Origin: Rhodamnia argentea
Lineage: Eukaryota > Streptophyta > Magnoliopsida > Myrtales > Myrtaceae
Assembly (NCBI RefSeq): GCF_020921035.1
Contig: NC_063157.1
Location: 7,498,501 to 7,562,500 of the forward strand
Direction of reading: 5' to 3'
DNA length: 64,000 bases
Part shown: positions 26,481-40,700 of the stretch, piece by piece
Layout of the letters: every line of letters starts with the position of its first letter
Numbering within the stretch: position 1 is the first letter of the stretch
Notes under the pieces: generated by a model
Seen by the model: only the letters and a program-made list of their open reading frames with translations
The model's database searches: none
What the model was told of the DNA's origin: nothing
Made by a program: the position numbers and the translations under genes

Positions 26481-26700
26481 CGTAGTTCATACTTCAAAGG
26501 TAGGGTTTTGCCCTCTGCAAAATTGAAATTCTCTTCCCAGGCTCGATCTTCTCAAACTTCCCCGGCCTTTCTTCTCGAAATCGACTGCAATCCCTGCATT
26601 GCCAGACCCCACATTGGCCCGGGGGGGAATTTCGACGCTTCTCTCCCTCGTTTCCCTCGTCAATTTCCCCACCGAGGGATCGGCGAGGCAAGGTGGAGCG

Positions 26701-29700
26701 ATGATGAGGAGTTTGATGGATCCGTCGACGGCGTTCCTGGCCGCGAGCGGAGGCGACACCGTGAAGCTGTTCGACGTGTCCGTGGAGACTGGGGATCCGT
26801 GCACATTGAGCTACGCGCCGTCGCCGGGGAGCACCGTTCACTCCGTCAAGTGGAATCACACCAGTGAGTGACGGTCTCCGTGTAGCTCTCCGTCCAGTTT
26901 CGGGAAATTTAGGTCTAGCTTCGAGTGTTCTTGTTTCCGCATTTTACACTCTGTCGGCGGAATTAGATTTGCTTTTCTGAGCCGAAGTGAGGATTGAGTG
27001 ATTGATTTGTCTTCACGAAAGTGGTAGGTTTATGGTAATCGTAAATGAAGTGTTTGCCTAGTAGCCAATCTCTATACCTGGTGTGGGAGTGATTGGCTGT
27101 TTGTGAAGCGAGGAGACTTTCGTGTAGGGTTGTCTCCAGTAGCATGTATGAAGAAGATTAACAAGAATTCATATTTTGCTCGGTTCAAACATTCGGGTTT
27201 TACTTTTTCTAATTTTTTTTTTTTTTTGGTGATCTTCAGATTTAGTTGTTGCTAGTGCTGGGGAAGATGGGAAGATCTCGCTGTGGAGGAAAAATGGTCA
27301 AAGCATGGGGACATTATCGGTGTCTGGGACAGATGGTGGAGACAACACTGAGGTACCAGATTTACTCTTTAGTTCTTTCCCCATTGTTAATCAAGCTAAA
27401 AAAGGCTCACAGACAGTTGTTTTCTATTTATAGTGGTTACTATCTCCTGTTGTTTGTAGTTGTCCCTTGCATTAGGTTTGGGATGTCAAAACTTTTAATT
27501 TCTGTGTGTCCAAAAACACATTCCTTATACAGCCACTATGTCTGGGAACTTGCTCCTCCATATTTAGCACACGAAAGAAAGAAAAATAAAACACGGTTTC
27601 TATCCCAGTTGTCTTGCTTTTCGTTAGAGCTTAGAACATAGTGACTAGAAGAATGGGGGATGTGTCCGTTGAGTGGAGACTGGATAGCATAACTCTAATG
27701 ATTCAGTTTTTTGGACTCTAGAAATTGTTACCTACACTCTTGAAGCAGATTTAATGACTTTACTTGTACAATGTACATGAAGATAGTTGCAAGAATTTGC
27801 TGAAATGGACAGAAATTCCTGCATTGCGATCTCATTGGCAATTATTGATGATTTGCAATTCCACTTGATCTTTCACATGCAATGTTTTTTTTTTTTGGGT
27901 GATATGGCTACTATTTTCTTGCTCTTTTACACAATTCTGTCTCATTGCATAAGAAACTAACATGTTGCACGAGGATCACAAATAAAAAGAACTCAAGTTT
28001 TCATATTTGTCATGCTATCATGGCCATGGCATTGACTTACTGTAATTTTCTCGGCTTTCAGGAATCTATCATGGCTATTAGCTTTAGCAACAAGGGATCC
28101 AGATACATATGCTCCGGGGGGAGTGATAAAGTTGTAAGAATATGGGATTTGCAGAGGAAGCGATGCATTAAAGGGTTAAAGGGTCATACCAATACGATAA
28201 CAGGTGCCATGTACAACTGTAAGGATGAGCACTTGGCTTCTATCAGTATAAGTGGAGACCTCATTCTTCACAATCTTGCATCTGGTGCAAGGGCGGCTGA
28301 ACTGAAGGACCCCAATGCACAGGTCATTTATTGTTTTCATCTTAAACTGCAGCATGGTGCTTGCTGGCTCAGCTTTGTAAGCTAATTTTATTTTGCTGGA
28401 TGATTCAAGACCAGGTACTTAGGGTACTTGACTACTCAAGGATTAGTCGACACCTTTTGGTAACTGCTGGCGATGATGGGACAGTTAATCTGTGGGACAC
28501 TACTGGTCGTAGCCCCAAGGTTTTCTTTTATGTTTTAACATATGCTTGCTACCATTGCGATGTTTTGCTACTTTATTTCAAGATCCCTGTAGAAAATCAT
28601 GGAGAATTGAAAAGGTTGTCATTGTTAATAGCTCTTCCAGAGAATTACCTGTGCAAATTTGATTGCCAATCGAATTAGCAATATAACTTCAGATGTGACA
28701 TTATAGCTCCATTAAGCACATTGTTTTGGATTTTCCACTGTCTTTTGGAAGGAGATTTTATTTGAATTCGAATGAGCATCATTGTGAGACTACCTCTTCC
28801 TTAACAAACATGCACGCACCCCCCACACAATCACCACATGGTTGGCTAGTCTGTTTCTCATTTTCAGTAAGTATTTGAGGCAATGTTTTGATGGTTCCTT
28901 TGTTTTCTCTAAGATTGCTTGGTTGAAGCAGCATTCTGCACCAACTGCTGGTGTTAGCTTCTCTCCATCCAGTGATAAGGTTTGTCCTTCCACTCACTAG
29001 CAGAGACCTGCATTTTAGTTCGTCTTCATGAAAAGAGAATATCAGATGGCTACGGGGCATGGTGGATGTGAAAGCTTGTTGTCTTTTTTGTTTTGTTTTG
29101 ATTGATAAGGTCTGCCTATTGTTGTCGATGATCTAAACACTGTTGATGATTCTAATATCCAGAATATCTGTGGCAGATGATTGCCAGCGTTGGTTATGAT
29201 AAAAAACTGTATACCTATGACTCTGGATCTAGAAGATTCTCCTCCTGCACTTCCTATGAAGCACCCTTCTCTTCGGTGGCTTTTAGTGACGATGGATGGA
29301 TGTTGGCTGCGGGAACCAGCAACGGTCGCATAGTTTTTTACGATATCCGGGCAAAGCCTCAACCTTTCACTGTTCTTCGTGCTTATAATAGTTCAGAGGT
29401 GATCGATGTTTTCCGTGTTTACCTTTACACCTGAAACTTTCAAACTTGGATACTCGTCTGTTTTTAGCTGGTTCTTTGTATCGTAAATCTTTTTCTGTGT
29501 TTTGAATAGTCTCCCTAATATGCACACAGAACTACCTAAGTAAGTCTTTGTTTTCGTGTATTTCGTTGAACTGTTTTTCCTGTTCTCCGATACTCCCATC
29601 AAGCCCTTTTAAAACTGATTTTTCGTCGCAAGAATTGCTTCTGACTATTTATGGGTTCTTCCATGTCTTTTACAAGAGTAGAACATCACCTTTTCCCCTT

Positions 29701-32700
29701 TTTTCTTGACTTTGGATTGTTGGCTTGATAACGAATGAAATTAAGTTGGATATGTTAGTGGGCATGGGCTAGCATGGGTGTAGAAAAGAATAACCTACCC
29801 TGTTTATTTTATGTGAGATTAAGATGCATAAAGTATGGTCACTCTGTCTCCATGAATAGAGAAGCATGTTGCTATGGAAATGTAACCAATATGATGAGGC
29901 ATTTGTTGCATAAATCTCCCTTTCTCACAATGTTCATTGGATGGTAGTGGGTTATATGACAATACGGGAAGGCATTTTGTATGAGGGAATACATGAAATA
30001 AAATGAGTTAAAAGAAAATCCTATAAAAGATTGAAATTGAGCATTGCTGATTTTTCCGCTTTCTCTGCTGGTGTCTCCACCTATTATGCTCATTCTTGAT
30101 TCCTGAATTGAATGCAATCTCTGCTGGTTTTTGGATATGGCATCATGTTAGGAAATCCAAGTATTTATTCATTTAGATATATTTGGTTGAACTTTCTCTT
30201 TCCAATTTAAGACCATTCTTGAATATTAGCATGCCAAATGCAGCCTATGTATTTCAGTTGGTTTCATTGTATGAACAGCTAAAGGAAATACCCATTGTAT
30301 GTACAACTGAGGGAAATACCCTGGTTTTGGTATAGTGATATATACTCCTTTGTCAATTGGATAATGGATCTCTCTTCCCGCTCCACAGAATGGAACAGCA
30401 GTAATGGCCTCTGCTGCTTCTTGTGGAACTAAATTTTGTGATGAATGACTGGAAAAGCATATCTGCTGCAGGCCTTTTTCGTGCTTTATTAAAATGGCTG
30501 TGAAACTTAGAATTTCGCTATCATTATCTAATTGCTGTGAAACTCTACAATAACTCTGATTAGAAAATGGACCTCGAAATCCTAGTCTTACTATAAACTG
30601 AGTTTCTGTGGTATTAATCAGGCTGTTACGAGTTTATGCTGGCAAAGAGCCAAACCAGTTATTGTGAATGAGAGTAACTGTTCGGCTGAGACTGCTCTTC
30701 TTGGAGGTGCTGATGAAGAATCAATACTTATGCCGGATCCGCTTCCGTCCTCAACATCATCGAACCTTACAATAGCTACATCAGTATCTGGCTCACGTAA
30801 TCCTGGCCGATCAAGTCTTTCTCTAGATGCAACTTCGCTGACGACAAATAGCAGTGGATTAACCATGAGCACACAAAATTTGGTTTCATCTGAGGAAACA
30901 CCCAACAGAAGCCATCTATGGCCTGGTGGGACATTGGCTAGGTTGCATGCTCCACGTTCTACTTTTAACCCAAAGGATGACATGGAGGTTTTCTCCCCCC
31001 TTGTCGACGTCCAGCCAATCACACCCTCACTTGATAAACTATGGAACGACGATGATGGTAGAAGGAAAGATCTTTCTGCTCTTGATAAGAGACCTTCTTC
31101 GCTATTGTTTCCTTCATCCAATCGCCGGTATCCCTTTACTGAGGACGGAAGCAACATTCATCCTATATTTGATTGGAAATCCACCTCCAACTCAGGACAG
31201 GTTTGATATTTTCACTTGTCCCATGAAAATGCTATAACCTTTTGTTGTTTGATACACATTGCGAATGTAACTGTGCTCATAGAGGCAGTATTGCAATTTC
31301 TACTTCCTTCCATAATTGAGAGCCTGATTTATGTTTTGGCTCTTTTGAGGCAAAGGTAGAAGATGGACCAGGCCTATATGTCTTCATACAAACAGTTTAC
31401 GAGTTCGATATTATTTTGATTTCAAAGTGATTTTAAATATTTCCTGGATTTTCCAGTTTTTCTTTCAATGAAGAGTAGAAGGCGTCCTATTGTGTTAGAT
31501 TAACTCTATGTGGGATTTTGGTAGAAGACATTCTGTTTCGCTATAGTGACTCTGATGGATGCTTACAGTCTTACCATAAACATTGTGCCACTCACACATC
31601 TTATAGGAGTTACTTTTGAAAATCATGGACGGTTTCTTTACTTTGTGCAGGATGAGAATCGAATTTTAACACAGCTTGGATCTACTCCTCCTCAATCATC
31701 CAAGAGTGAAGATTCTTCTATCACTCCTCCAGAAGCTTGGGGTGGGGAGAAGGTATTGGACAAATATGCTCATATTCGCCAGCCTCTCACTTTGCCATCC
31801 CGTCTAGGAACGTTAGCTGGTAGTCAAACATCAGGGTCTATGTTTTCATTCCAAGATTTTCCCTCATCAGTGACCCCGACAAGTATCAGCTCTTTAACAA
31901 ATTCAAACTTCGATTACGCTAATTTGCGGAGTAAAGATGCTTCCAACATTCAGGAGACTCCACTTGGATATTCAGAACTCCCTCCCTCTAGTTCATTGTC
32001 CTTGTCTTTTGGGCCGAAAGGCGTGATGGGACAAACTACAGTGGAATCTTCTGGAACAGCATCTTTGACCCTGCCACGGCGCCTTTCCACTTATGCTGAG
32101 AGAATTAGTACTACTTCTTCCTTCAGCGACGGGCCATCCATTTCAGTAGGTTCACCAAAAACCAAGAAAACGGGAGTTGAAACCAAGGAAGAGCTTCTTA
32201 GCAGTTTGTTATCTAGGTCACAAACATCAGGTGCCTTGGAACCAGGGACTCTTCCAACGATCAATGTAAGCATTCAAAACTGTTTGAAGAATAATAGTTA
32301 TTAGTGGTGGCTTTGAAGGCAAATTATTGTCTTCTACACTGTACATGCTCAGTATGATAAGATCTAATCAGTATTTTTTCACTTTTACAGGGAGGAATAC
32401 CACATTTTCAGAAGACCCCACATGTGGATTCACAGCAGGGAAGTTCCTTTACATTGCAGCTCTTTCAACGAACCCTTGAAGAAACCCTAGTTTCCTTTCA
32501 GAAATCAATTCACGAGGATATGAGAAATCTACATATTGAAATATTGAGACAATTCCATATGCAAGAGGTATGCTCATACATTTTTCCTCCTCTCTCTATT
32601 TTCTCTGATTATTTCTTGCTTCCATTGAACAGATGGAAATGTCAAGAGTGATGGCCTCGATTCTGGAAAATCAAGCTGAGTTAATGAAAGAAGTCAAATA

Positions 32701-32740
32701 TCTGCGCAGTGAAAATCAACAGCTTCGCCAGTTGCTTTGA
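26701..32740 (+). CDS. NEDD1: NEDD1, WD40 gamma-tubulin recruiting protein
   Basis: Ten coding exons with GT-AG introns and closed phase give 802 aa: 26701-26863, 27240-27352, 28062-28322, 28415-28519, 28914-28979, 29177-29398, 30622-31200, 31651-32265, 32391-32567, 32633-32740. Residues 1 to about 315 are WD40 repeats (for example [64 protein letters not shown]). Residues about 320-720 are Ser/Pro-rich and presumably disordered, with [10 protein letters not shown] and [10 protein letters not shown] as in Arabidopsis NEDD1. Residues about 728-802 are helical ([30 protein letters not shown]), the conserved C-terminal domain that binds the gamma-tubulin complex. NEDD1 directs gamma-tubulin to spindle and phragmoplast microtubules and is needed for mitosis. 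The start MMRSLMDPS aligns with the Arabidopsis start MMSNLVEPS. The gene looks intact and converges on FPGS. Confidence 0.96.
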
Positions 32741-34721
32741 GATAAGAGAACTTAGGTCGATATTTTTTGCGGAAAAAGGTTGAATCTCTCTTTCAGTATT
32801 AGAGTCTCCGATTGCTTCGGTTTGATTCAATGGAAAAGAAACAGTTTCCTAATTAAAGGTCATGCCTGAGGGGTGGGTAGATGCTAAGAGAGATAAATGC
32901 AAATGTACTATGTGATGTAGGAATTCACCGTTGTACAGAGGTATTCTATTCTGCTGATAATGTTCTTCAAGCCGGCATAAGTTTGTTTGTAATATGTGTC
33001 AGATACGTTGAGCTCGTTCGTAGCTTTGATTTGGCTGAGTGGTGTTGGTTTTCTTCTGTGATAGTGTTCCAAGTGCCATGATTCACTGATAAAGGATCTA
33101 TTGTACTTGACTTAAGGAAGCTTCTTCAGACACTAATGGGAAGGACTGCAAAACTACTGTACGGCTTCATAATAGAATTGCCGAATCAGGATTTTGGATC
33201 AGAAACAGGAAGTTTGAAAATCACGATAACCAACTAAAAGCTTCCTCTCTTTTTTATGTCGAAAAAAAGCTTCCTGTTAAATTCGGCAGATTTTTTATGG
33301 GTGAACTGGTAAGATCTGATCTTCCAGAATCTCCTATCAGGAAGTATTATATGTAGGCAACGGTTCAGTTGTACAAGTCCATTTTGTTTTTCTCTCAATT
33401 GACATGGGATAAGTGCAGGAATCGGACTTAAGGTCTGGTCATCGGTCAATTGATGACTTTAACGACTTAAGGGTCTGGTCATCGGTCGATTGATGGTTTT
33501 GAGAAAACTCCAATCAAGTCCAGAGCGCGTCGCGGGGTGGAATTCCATCGGCTGAAATCCCACATCTTTCGAGTGGAATATCGGGACATCTTCCAAGTGT
33601 TATTTCTGACTTCTGAATTCTGCCGACGGCGTGTTCTAGACCGGATTGTGATTTATTTTAAAGGTCAAAAGAAATTAAAAATCTCAAATTATGTTTACTG
33701 TGGCGCATTTGCCTTCGTTTTTTTTTTTTTTTGTGACATCAAAAATTTCAAACTAATACATGTGTGACATATTTTTTTTTTATCAAAGTTCCGTTAAAAA
33801 AAAGTTCCATCAACAAGAACCGTTAAAAATCTATTTATATAGATGCTGGAAAGCAAACAATGGCTTAAGTGAAATAAAACGACATTTTGGCTGAAAAATT
33901 ATTTGACAGAACCTTGACAAAAAAAACAGCTGATACAATTAGTTTTTTGGTCACAAAAAAAAGTTGAGGAAACAAGTGTCACAATTAGCGTAGTTTGTAA
34001 TTTTTCATGTCATCCAAAAAATTTCAAGATAAATTTATGACTGTAGGCATAGTTCGAAATTTTTAGTGGCTTTTTATTAATTTTAAAACCTTAAAAGCAC
34101 CAGTCAAAAAATGGGGCTAGAGAACTCAAATAAATGAAAATGAATCGAATCCAAAAAATGATGTGATTGCTATGCACAGATTACCAGTTGACAAAAATGG
34201 GCGATTAAACTGCATACTTGGTCTCTTCGGAGACATCCGATAAAAAAAACTGCATACTTGGTTTGACCAAAAAAATAAAAGTGCATACTTGGAAGTTGCA
34301 CGAGGAGGGCAATCCACTGTTGCTCCTCCAACGACAAACGAGCAAAAAATAGTTCATATTAACAGAAGTCTTTCCAGTCAACGACACGACAGAGCCTGTG
34401 TTCTTCTGTAAAAGGGAGAAAACGCCCACTCTTAACAAGTATCCAAGCAACCATCTTTGCTTCGACTATTGTTCAATGCTCAACTCGACTAAATTACATC
34501 AAATAAATAGCATAACGGCAGAACAATCGAAAAGAGATTCCAGTGGATGCTGAAGAATTTCCTGGCAGTTTGACAACGCGCAATGCAGTTTCAGCATTTC
34601 AGTAAAGATATTTTGCTAGTGTGAAAGGAGCAAGTTCCTTCCAGGACAGATCCAACTCGTCCGCAATGCAGTGTATTCCGCCACACAGCAATGTAAGAGG
34701 GCTTCAAGTGGGTCTACAACT
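32741..34721. other. space between convergent NEDD1 and FPGS
   Basis: Holds both 3' UTRs and AT-rich filler, no gene. A cttaagg-tctggtcatcggtc unit is repeated in tandem at 33427-33500, and tgcatacttgg occurs three times at about 34213-34292. Stop-to-stop distance is 1,981 bases. Confidence 0.6.
33427..33500. repeat. imperfect tandem repeat downstream of NEDD1
   Basis: Two copies of a unit of about 35 bases sharing tctggtcatcggtc and attgatg, adjacent to one another, in the NEDD1 3' flank. Confidence 0.75.
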
Positions 34722-37700
34722 TCACCTTTTGACAAGTCTCAACACATCACCCACGAGATGTAAAGAACCAGTCACAAGGACCTAAAACATTATCCCAAAG
34801 AAACAATTGTAAGTAAAATGATACAATCATCCAGTAGTAAAGGAGCACAAAAAGGTCGAGTTGAAAAGGAGCATGCATCTCTAGGAAATTTGACCCCATT
34901 TGATTTTATTTTATTAAGCTTGACAGGAGATGCATCCTTCTGCAAGTCGAAAGTTTGGTCATGAATGATTTATCAAGCCAACAGTCCATGCAACCAGTTG
35001 TAAGCATTTCAGGCAAGTCAAGCATGCATGAAGATTCTCATCCTAGAAGATTACTATTTCACTCTGGCTCTTTGCTAAAAAAAAAGGGAAAAGTCTGAAG
35101 TATACTGATGTCATAGTTTATGGCAAATGGGTGAAATGATTAACAAGGACAAGCTTTCATAAGCTGAAAGAGTATCATAAAGAAAACTAAAAAAGATATG
35201 TCCTCTTTTTCCTTCTGCATGTGTCGAGAAAGCAAACATAAAAGTGGCAGAAAAGGATGCACATAAAAAGTAAAGGTAAGAGAGGTACCCTTTTGCTAGA
35301 ACTGCAAAATACAAATTTGTAGCTACAATTCCTAGATTTGACATTCACCAAGCTTGTGCTTCTAAACTTAAATACAATCATGTTATGCATTGATATAAAG
35401 AAACATTACGAATGTATTTCTCAATAGATTCCTGCCTAGGCCTCTGCAGCATTTCTGTTGTGAGGTCCCGCATCTGACTATTCACATCAGTTGGTTATCC
35501 TCAGTTATGCAACAACTATGCAGTCAATAACCAAAAATGTGCTTAACATCGCCCCAAAACCAACATGCACAAATTAGTGAACAATTAAAATTGCATTCTA
35601 GTCTAAGTTACACTGAGTTCTTTTCCAAACAAAAGATTCTATACATCAAGTAAAATTTAATAGGAAAAATTCGGATGAGCTAGCCATTTCTTTCCAGAAG
35701 AGGTAATATCAATCCTGGACGTTCACAGAAAAAACAGACTTGATTCCTGAAATCCAAAGCATGTAAATGCCCATCAATAAAGTACCCTTACCTGAAACCG
35801 CACTGAGCGGTTCTGTTGCGCATTGTCCCTCAGCCACTTAATAGCTAATGGAAGAGAAGAAAACACAGCACTATTCTCACAACTTCTAATGCAAGCTTCT
35901 GTATCATCCCTAACTTCATCACCAGCAACATCTATGTTCTTGGCCTCGCCTTCTATACATCACATGTATGAAGAATATTAATAGAGTGGAAGACATCACC
36001 AGATATAGCCCATAGACAGATCTAAGGCACATAAAATATTACCTTTTTCACCTTGGATAAGGTTTTCCCAAACTCTTTGCAAAGCAAGCTGCCATGACAA
36101 ATCAACTTGAGAATTGCTAGGAGGCAGAGCATGTGACCCAACCTTGTAATATACAGATATGTTCGGTACAAAAAGTGCCTTCTTGAAGTGCACTCCTGGA
36201 CATTATAATATGTATATGTGTCATTATACATTTGTCCAAACGACATCCTCAAATGAACATACTGCCCAGCAATTCCATGCATCTAATAAATATGCAGAAC
36301 GTGAGTTCTTTGTGGAAATGATAACTGGCATATGCTGGAGAGGAAAGTGATTTTAAAATGGGATCAGAAAAAAAGCTGGTCAAAGAGGTTGCTCTTGGTC
36401 TAGTAGTTTGACTTTGTTGGTAATGCAGTTCAGCGTAGTTAAGATCATAAATTACATATTAGTTTCAAAACATGACTCTACTCTTTGACTTGCAGAGTCC
36501 ACAAAATTTTCTAGGTGTATCTCAGCTCGTCATGTAAGGATGCTATGGAACAAGCACTTCTCCAAAACTTTAAGCTTTCCGAAAACATGTCCAGAATGCA
36601 TATGAGCATATATCTTTAACACTCCCTTTCCTTGTAAGCCAGATCCAAGTGTGAAACATAGGATGTGAACAAAACAATGGCAAACAACAACATAACGACA
36701 AACATCAGTATAAGATCCCAATGCATACTAGCAATGGCCATCGGCCACTTTCACATATACGTAGAGACTTAGGCCATGTTTGGTTCAGCATTTGGTCAAG
36801 GGACTTTGAGAAAATGCAAATACCTTTGGACTAAAGGCCTTTTTCAAAATGCAAGTAGTGTTTGGTAAAGTGTATTTTAAAAACACACTTGGAAAGCAAC
36901 TTTGACGTAAATGTTGTTTGGTGAAAAATGAACTTTTTAAAATATTTTTCCATTTTGAAAAAAAGGCGGCGGCTACCGGCGGTGGCAGCGCCCGGCTATC
37001 GGCAGCGGCGACCGGCCACCGGCAGCGGCAACCGGCGATGGCGGTGGGCGGCGGCGGCGGCAAGCGAAGGTGACAAAATTAAAATAATAAAAAAATTAGT
37101 TGCGTTTCGCCAAAGTCCTTTAGCCCAAAGTACTTTGGGCTAAAAGATTTTGGAGAGCATTTGAGATGCAATTACATCTCTCCAAAGTGAGCCAAAAAAT
37201 GATCCAAACACCATTTGCATTTGGCCAAGGGACTTTAGAGCCCCAATGCTCATTTGCAATGCTGAACCAAACGGGGCATTGCTAGCTAAGCTTATATGAC
37301 CATCGACACATTCTAGTTTCTCAACATCGGTGGGTAAGTATGGTGAAGCCATACAGAAATCAGTCTAGATATCCATGCAAAGAGATGTTTAAATCTGTAG
37401 CTGAAACAAGAAATATCAAACATTTACCCTGGCTTCATTTTTACAACTGCTGATTCAAAGAAACGCCTAAATAAGGAATATGAAGACAAATGAAAGAATG
37501 TATTATCACATCATGAATTGGGGAAAGGACTGGTTGATGATGCAATATATTTTGAACTTTTACCATAACTAGCGCATGTATTCATCAGGTGAGGAAGGAG
37601 CAACTTAGGGTCTCGCACGGACATGCAGTTGAAGAGAAGTATCTGCATTTGTCACATAAATAAGCTCAGATTCACTAGAAAGGCAGAATGGATTCATCAT

Positions 37701-40700
37701 AGGAGCAAAACCCTTCCCACATATTTCACTTTACATCCCAAGAAATCCATGGCTAATTGTGAAAAGGACACAAAAATAGAGAAAGAAAATAAAAGCCATC
37801 AAATTCTGCAACTGAATGGCTAAGGTAATTTCTAATTCTTGCACAAAACTGAAAAAGTTTGCCGATATTCCAACCAGCTGTCTTGTATTAGTGGAAGTGG
37901 ATCTGCCAACTCCTAGCTTAAGATAGCTGGAAACCATGCCGAGACTTTCCATTATGCGGGTCCTTTTAACCTCATAATAAGGTACCATGAGTACTGCCAG
38001 CCTATTGTCAATGCGTAAAGGTCCATTCTTTCAGACAACGAAATTAGCATTCTGATCAACAGAGATATTATCACATGAATCTCACGATGTTTTAGATTAG
38101 AATGATGTCAGTTACTGGTTGGTAATATTCCATAGATTATGCACGTTATCGTTTGCTCAAACATATTATGTGGAGAGAAGAGTTGGAAAAAATATCAACG
38201 CAGACTAACCATCAAAATAAAACAGAAGCATACAAAAGCTTCCCGTACTTGCTTTCAAATCCTATCAGTCTTTTCGATGCATCAATACCAACAATAAATA
38301 TATAAAAATAAAAATAAAAAAAGTTGATGAGCTCTACCTGCGTGGAGATATTTGCAGAACTTTTACCATAGTTATTGCCTATCATTGCATTTGCAGATTT
38401 AGAGTCGCCCCCTTGCTGATTACCCCAGTTGTGACATGGATTTTCTTCTTTAACAGCAAGAGAAAACCACTTTGCGCATGCTTCCATGCTTTCAGGACTA
38501 TGAGCACCATCCAAATAAAACACCAGTTCTCCTGAACTTTCAGAGTTTAATAGCCGATCCGGGACAATCTGAGCTCGCCCTTGCAAACTGGCTGATGTCA
38601 GCCCTTTAATGAACTGCTCAGGCAGATTGCTCTAGCACACAAAAATACATTAACGAGGAAAGATAATCAAATAACCGCACAAATGAACTCGGGATTATGC
38701 TTACCATCTGTTGCAGACAGGTTATGTCCTGATGACCCGTCCTCTGAAGCCAAGTAGAGCATAGAACAACAGCAAGACCAGCATTAAGAAATTGATGCTC
38801 GCCCACTAGCCCAAGTTTCAGACCCTTAAGTAGGTTGGCATCCAGTGGCGGTGCCACTTGAAGATTCACCTATATGGAGAATGATTATGTTGTCAAGCAA
38901 CTATAAGTTCATATCTGGAATCATGTAATTGAAATACAATCAATCGTTTCCAGAAAAAAACATTAAGCATAAATATTATTTCAAAAGAAAAACAAGACAA
39001 AGCTTGGGAAATAGATGCCCCCGAGTTTTACAGTTCATTTCCTGCCACAGAACTCCGTATGTCTAATAGAAAAGAAGTTTCAGATTGAAAAGATTATGAA
39101 TTGCAGAAAGTCAATCCTTCTGTTTAGGAAGTAATGTACTCCATGCATGTTATAATTCTCGGTAACTGACCAGTGAAGTAAGAGCATCTTACATCCAACT
39201 GGGAAGCTCTCTCTTCAAGCACCTGCATAGCTTCATCAGGTTGAGGCACAGTAAATGCTGGCACTCCTCGCTGGGCCACACGAAATTAGACTATATAAGC
39301 CAAATGGATCTCGAAGAACAATATGCTGATAGGGTGCTAATTATATGCTTCAGCAACAAATGCTGAAAAACACCTTGAAGATACCAGCCTTTTCCCCAGC
39401 AATTTCTCCCAGGGTATTTCCTGTGCAACATAAGAGATAACAACGATGAGTATTCACAGTGGAACCAGCATTATAACTTTACACTGAAACCATTTGACCT
39501 GAATCCAGGACTATCCCATAAGCTATACTTCAACACAATATGCAATATCTGTAGAGATGATGATTAGATGCCTTGGATGAAAATTCAAATGCAACACATG
39601 ATGCAGATTGGTCAAGATCCTTATCAACCTTCAGAAACTACAATCTAAGCTTGCCAAAAGATGTGTGAAACTTCCTAATGAGATGTAAGGTTTGACGCAT
39701 CATGTCATTTCTAAACTCGTCAATTATAAGGGAAACGTTAGAAAAATGAACAGGTTACCAAGTAATACGAAAAGGTCCCATCAAGCAGCAGTAGTTTGCA
39801 GATAAAAAGTCTGAAAGTTGACATTCAACAGGAAACTTGAGGGAGCCCCTCAATAACGTGTGAATTGTGGAAAGCAGGCTTCTTGCTTACTGAAACTCAT
39901 AATATTGCTTCAGTAACCTGCAGGTCTACTCCCAGCTAGTATAGAATAAATTCATCCATTTTTGGCACCTAGACCTCTAAACAGCGAAATATGGCCCAGT
40001 AAGGGACCATTCATTCTCTACGAAATACTGTTTGGGTTTACACTACTCAAGATACTCAAGCACAGTAAATCACGAAGTGATTCATGGCTTAATTAATCAA
40101 TGAATTTAATACAAAAAAGATGAGGAAATAGAAGTCTAACCGAGAATTTCCATGTGGTCAAACCCGAGAGAAGATATACCGCAGACTATTGGTGCCTCAA
40201 CCTGCAGAGTTGATGCATGCATAATCACTTTACAGGCAGCTTACTAAGTTAAGTCCTAGTTGTCACTTTTGTATAAGCCATTAGAAAGGTGGAGTGCATC
40301 TCAAAACTACTCCTTATGCAACAATCGAGCACTTACCACGTTTGTTGCATCAAATTTTCCTCCTAAACCGACCTCTAAGATGGCAACATCCACCTGTAAA
40401 GCGAAGACATAATTGAAAAGGGAATCATCTACAAATATTCAAAGAGAGACAAAGAAACTCCTAATAAGAATCCAAGTGTTTATCGAACTAACTTGCTCAG
40501 CTGCAAATATCTTAAAGGCAAGTAAGGCAAGGAAGCGAAAATAAGTAGGCATTGGTACATCCTCACTAGCTTTTTCCTGCATACAGAAATCCAGTCATCA
40601 AAAGCAGAGCTAGAGAAATATAATTGAGAAAACACTGGCCTGGTTGCAGCAGTCTCAATAGGACACCACTGCAGCAGACATACAATCAATGGCATGCGCC

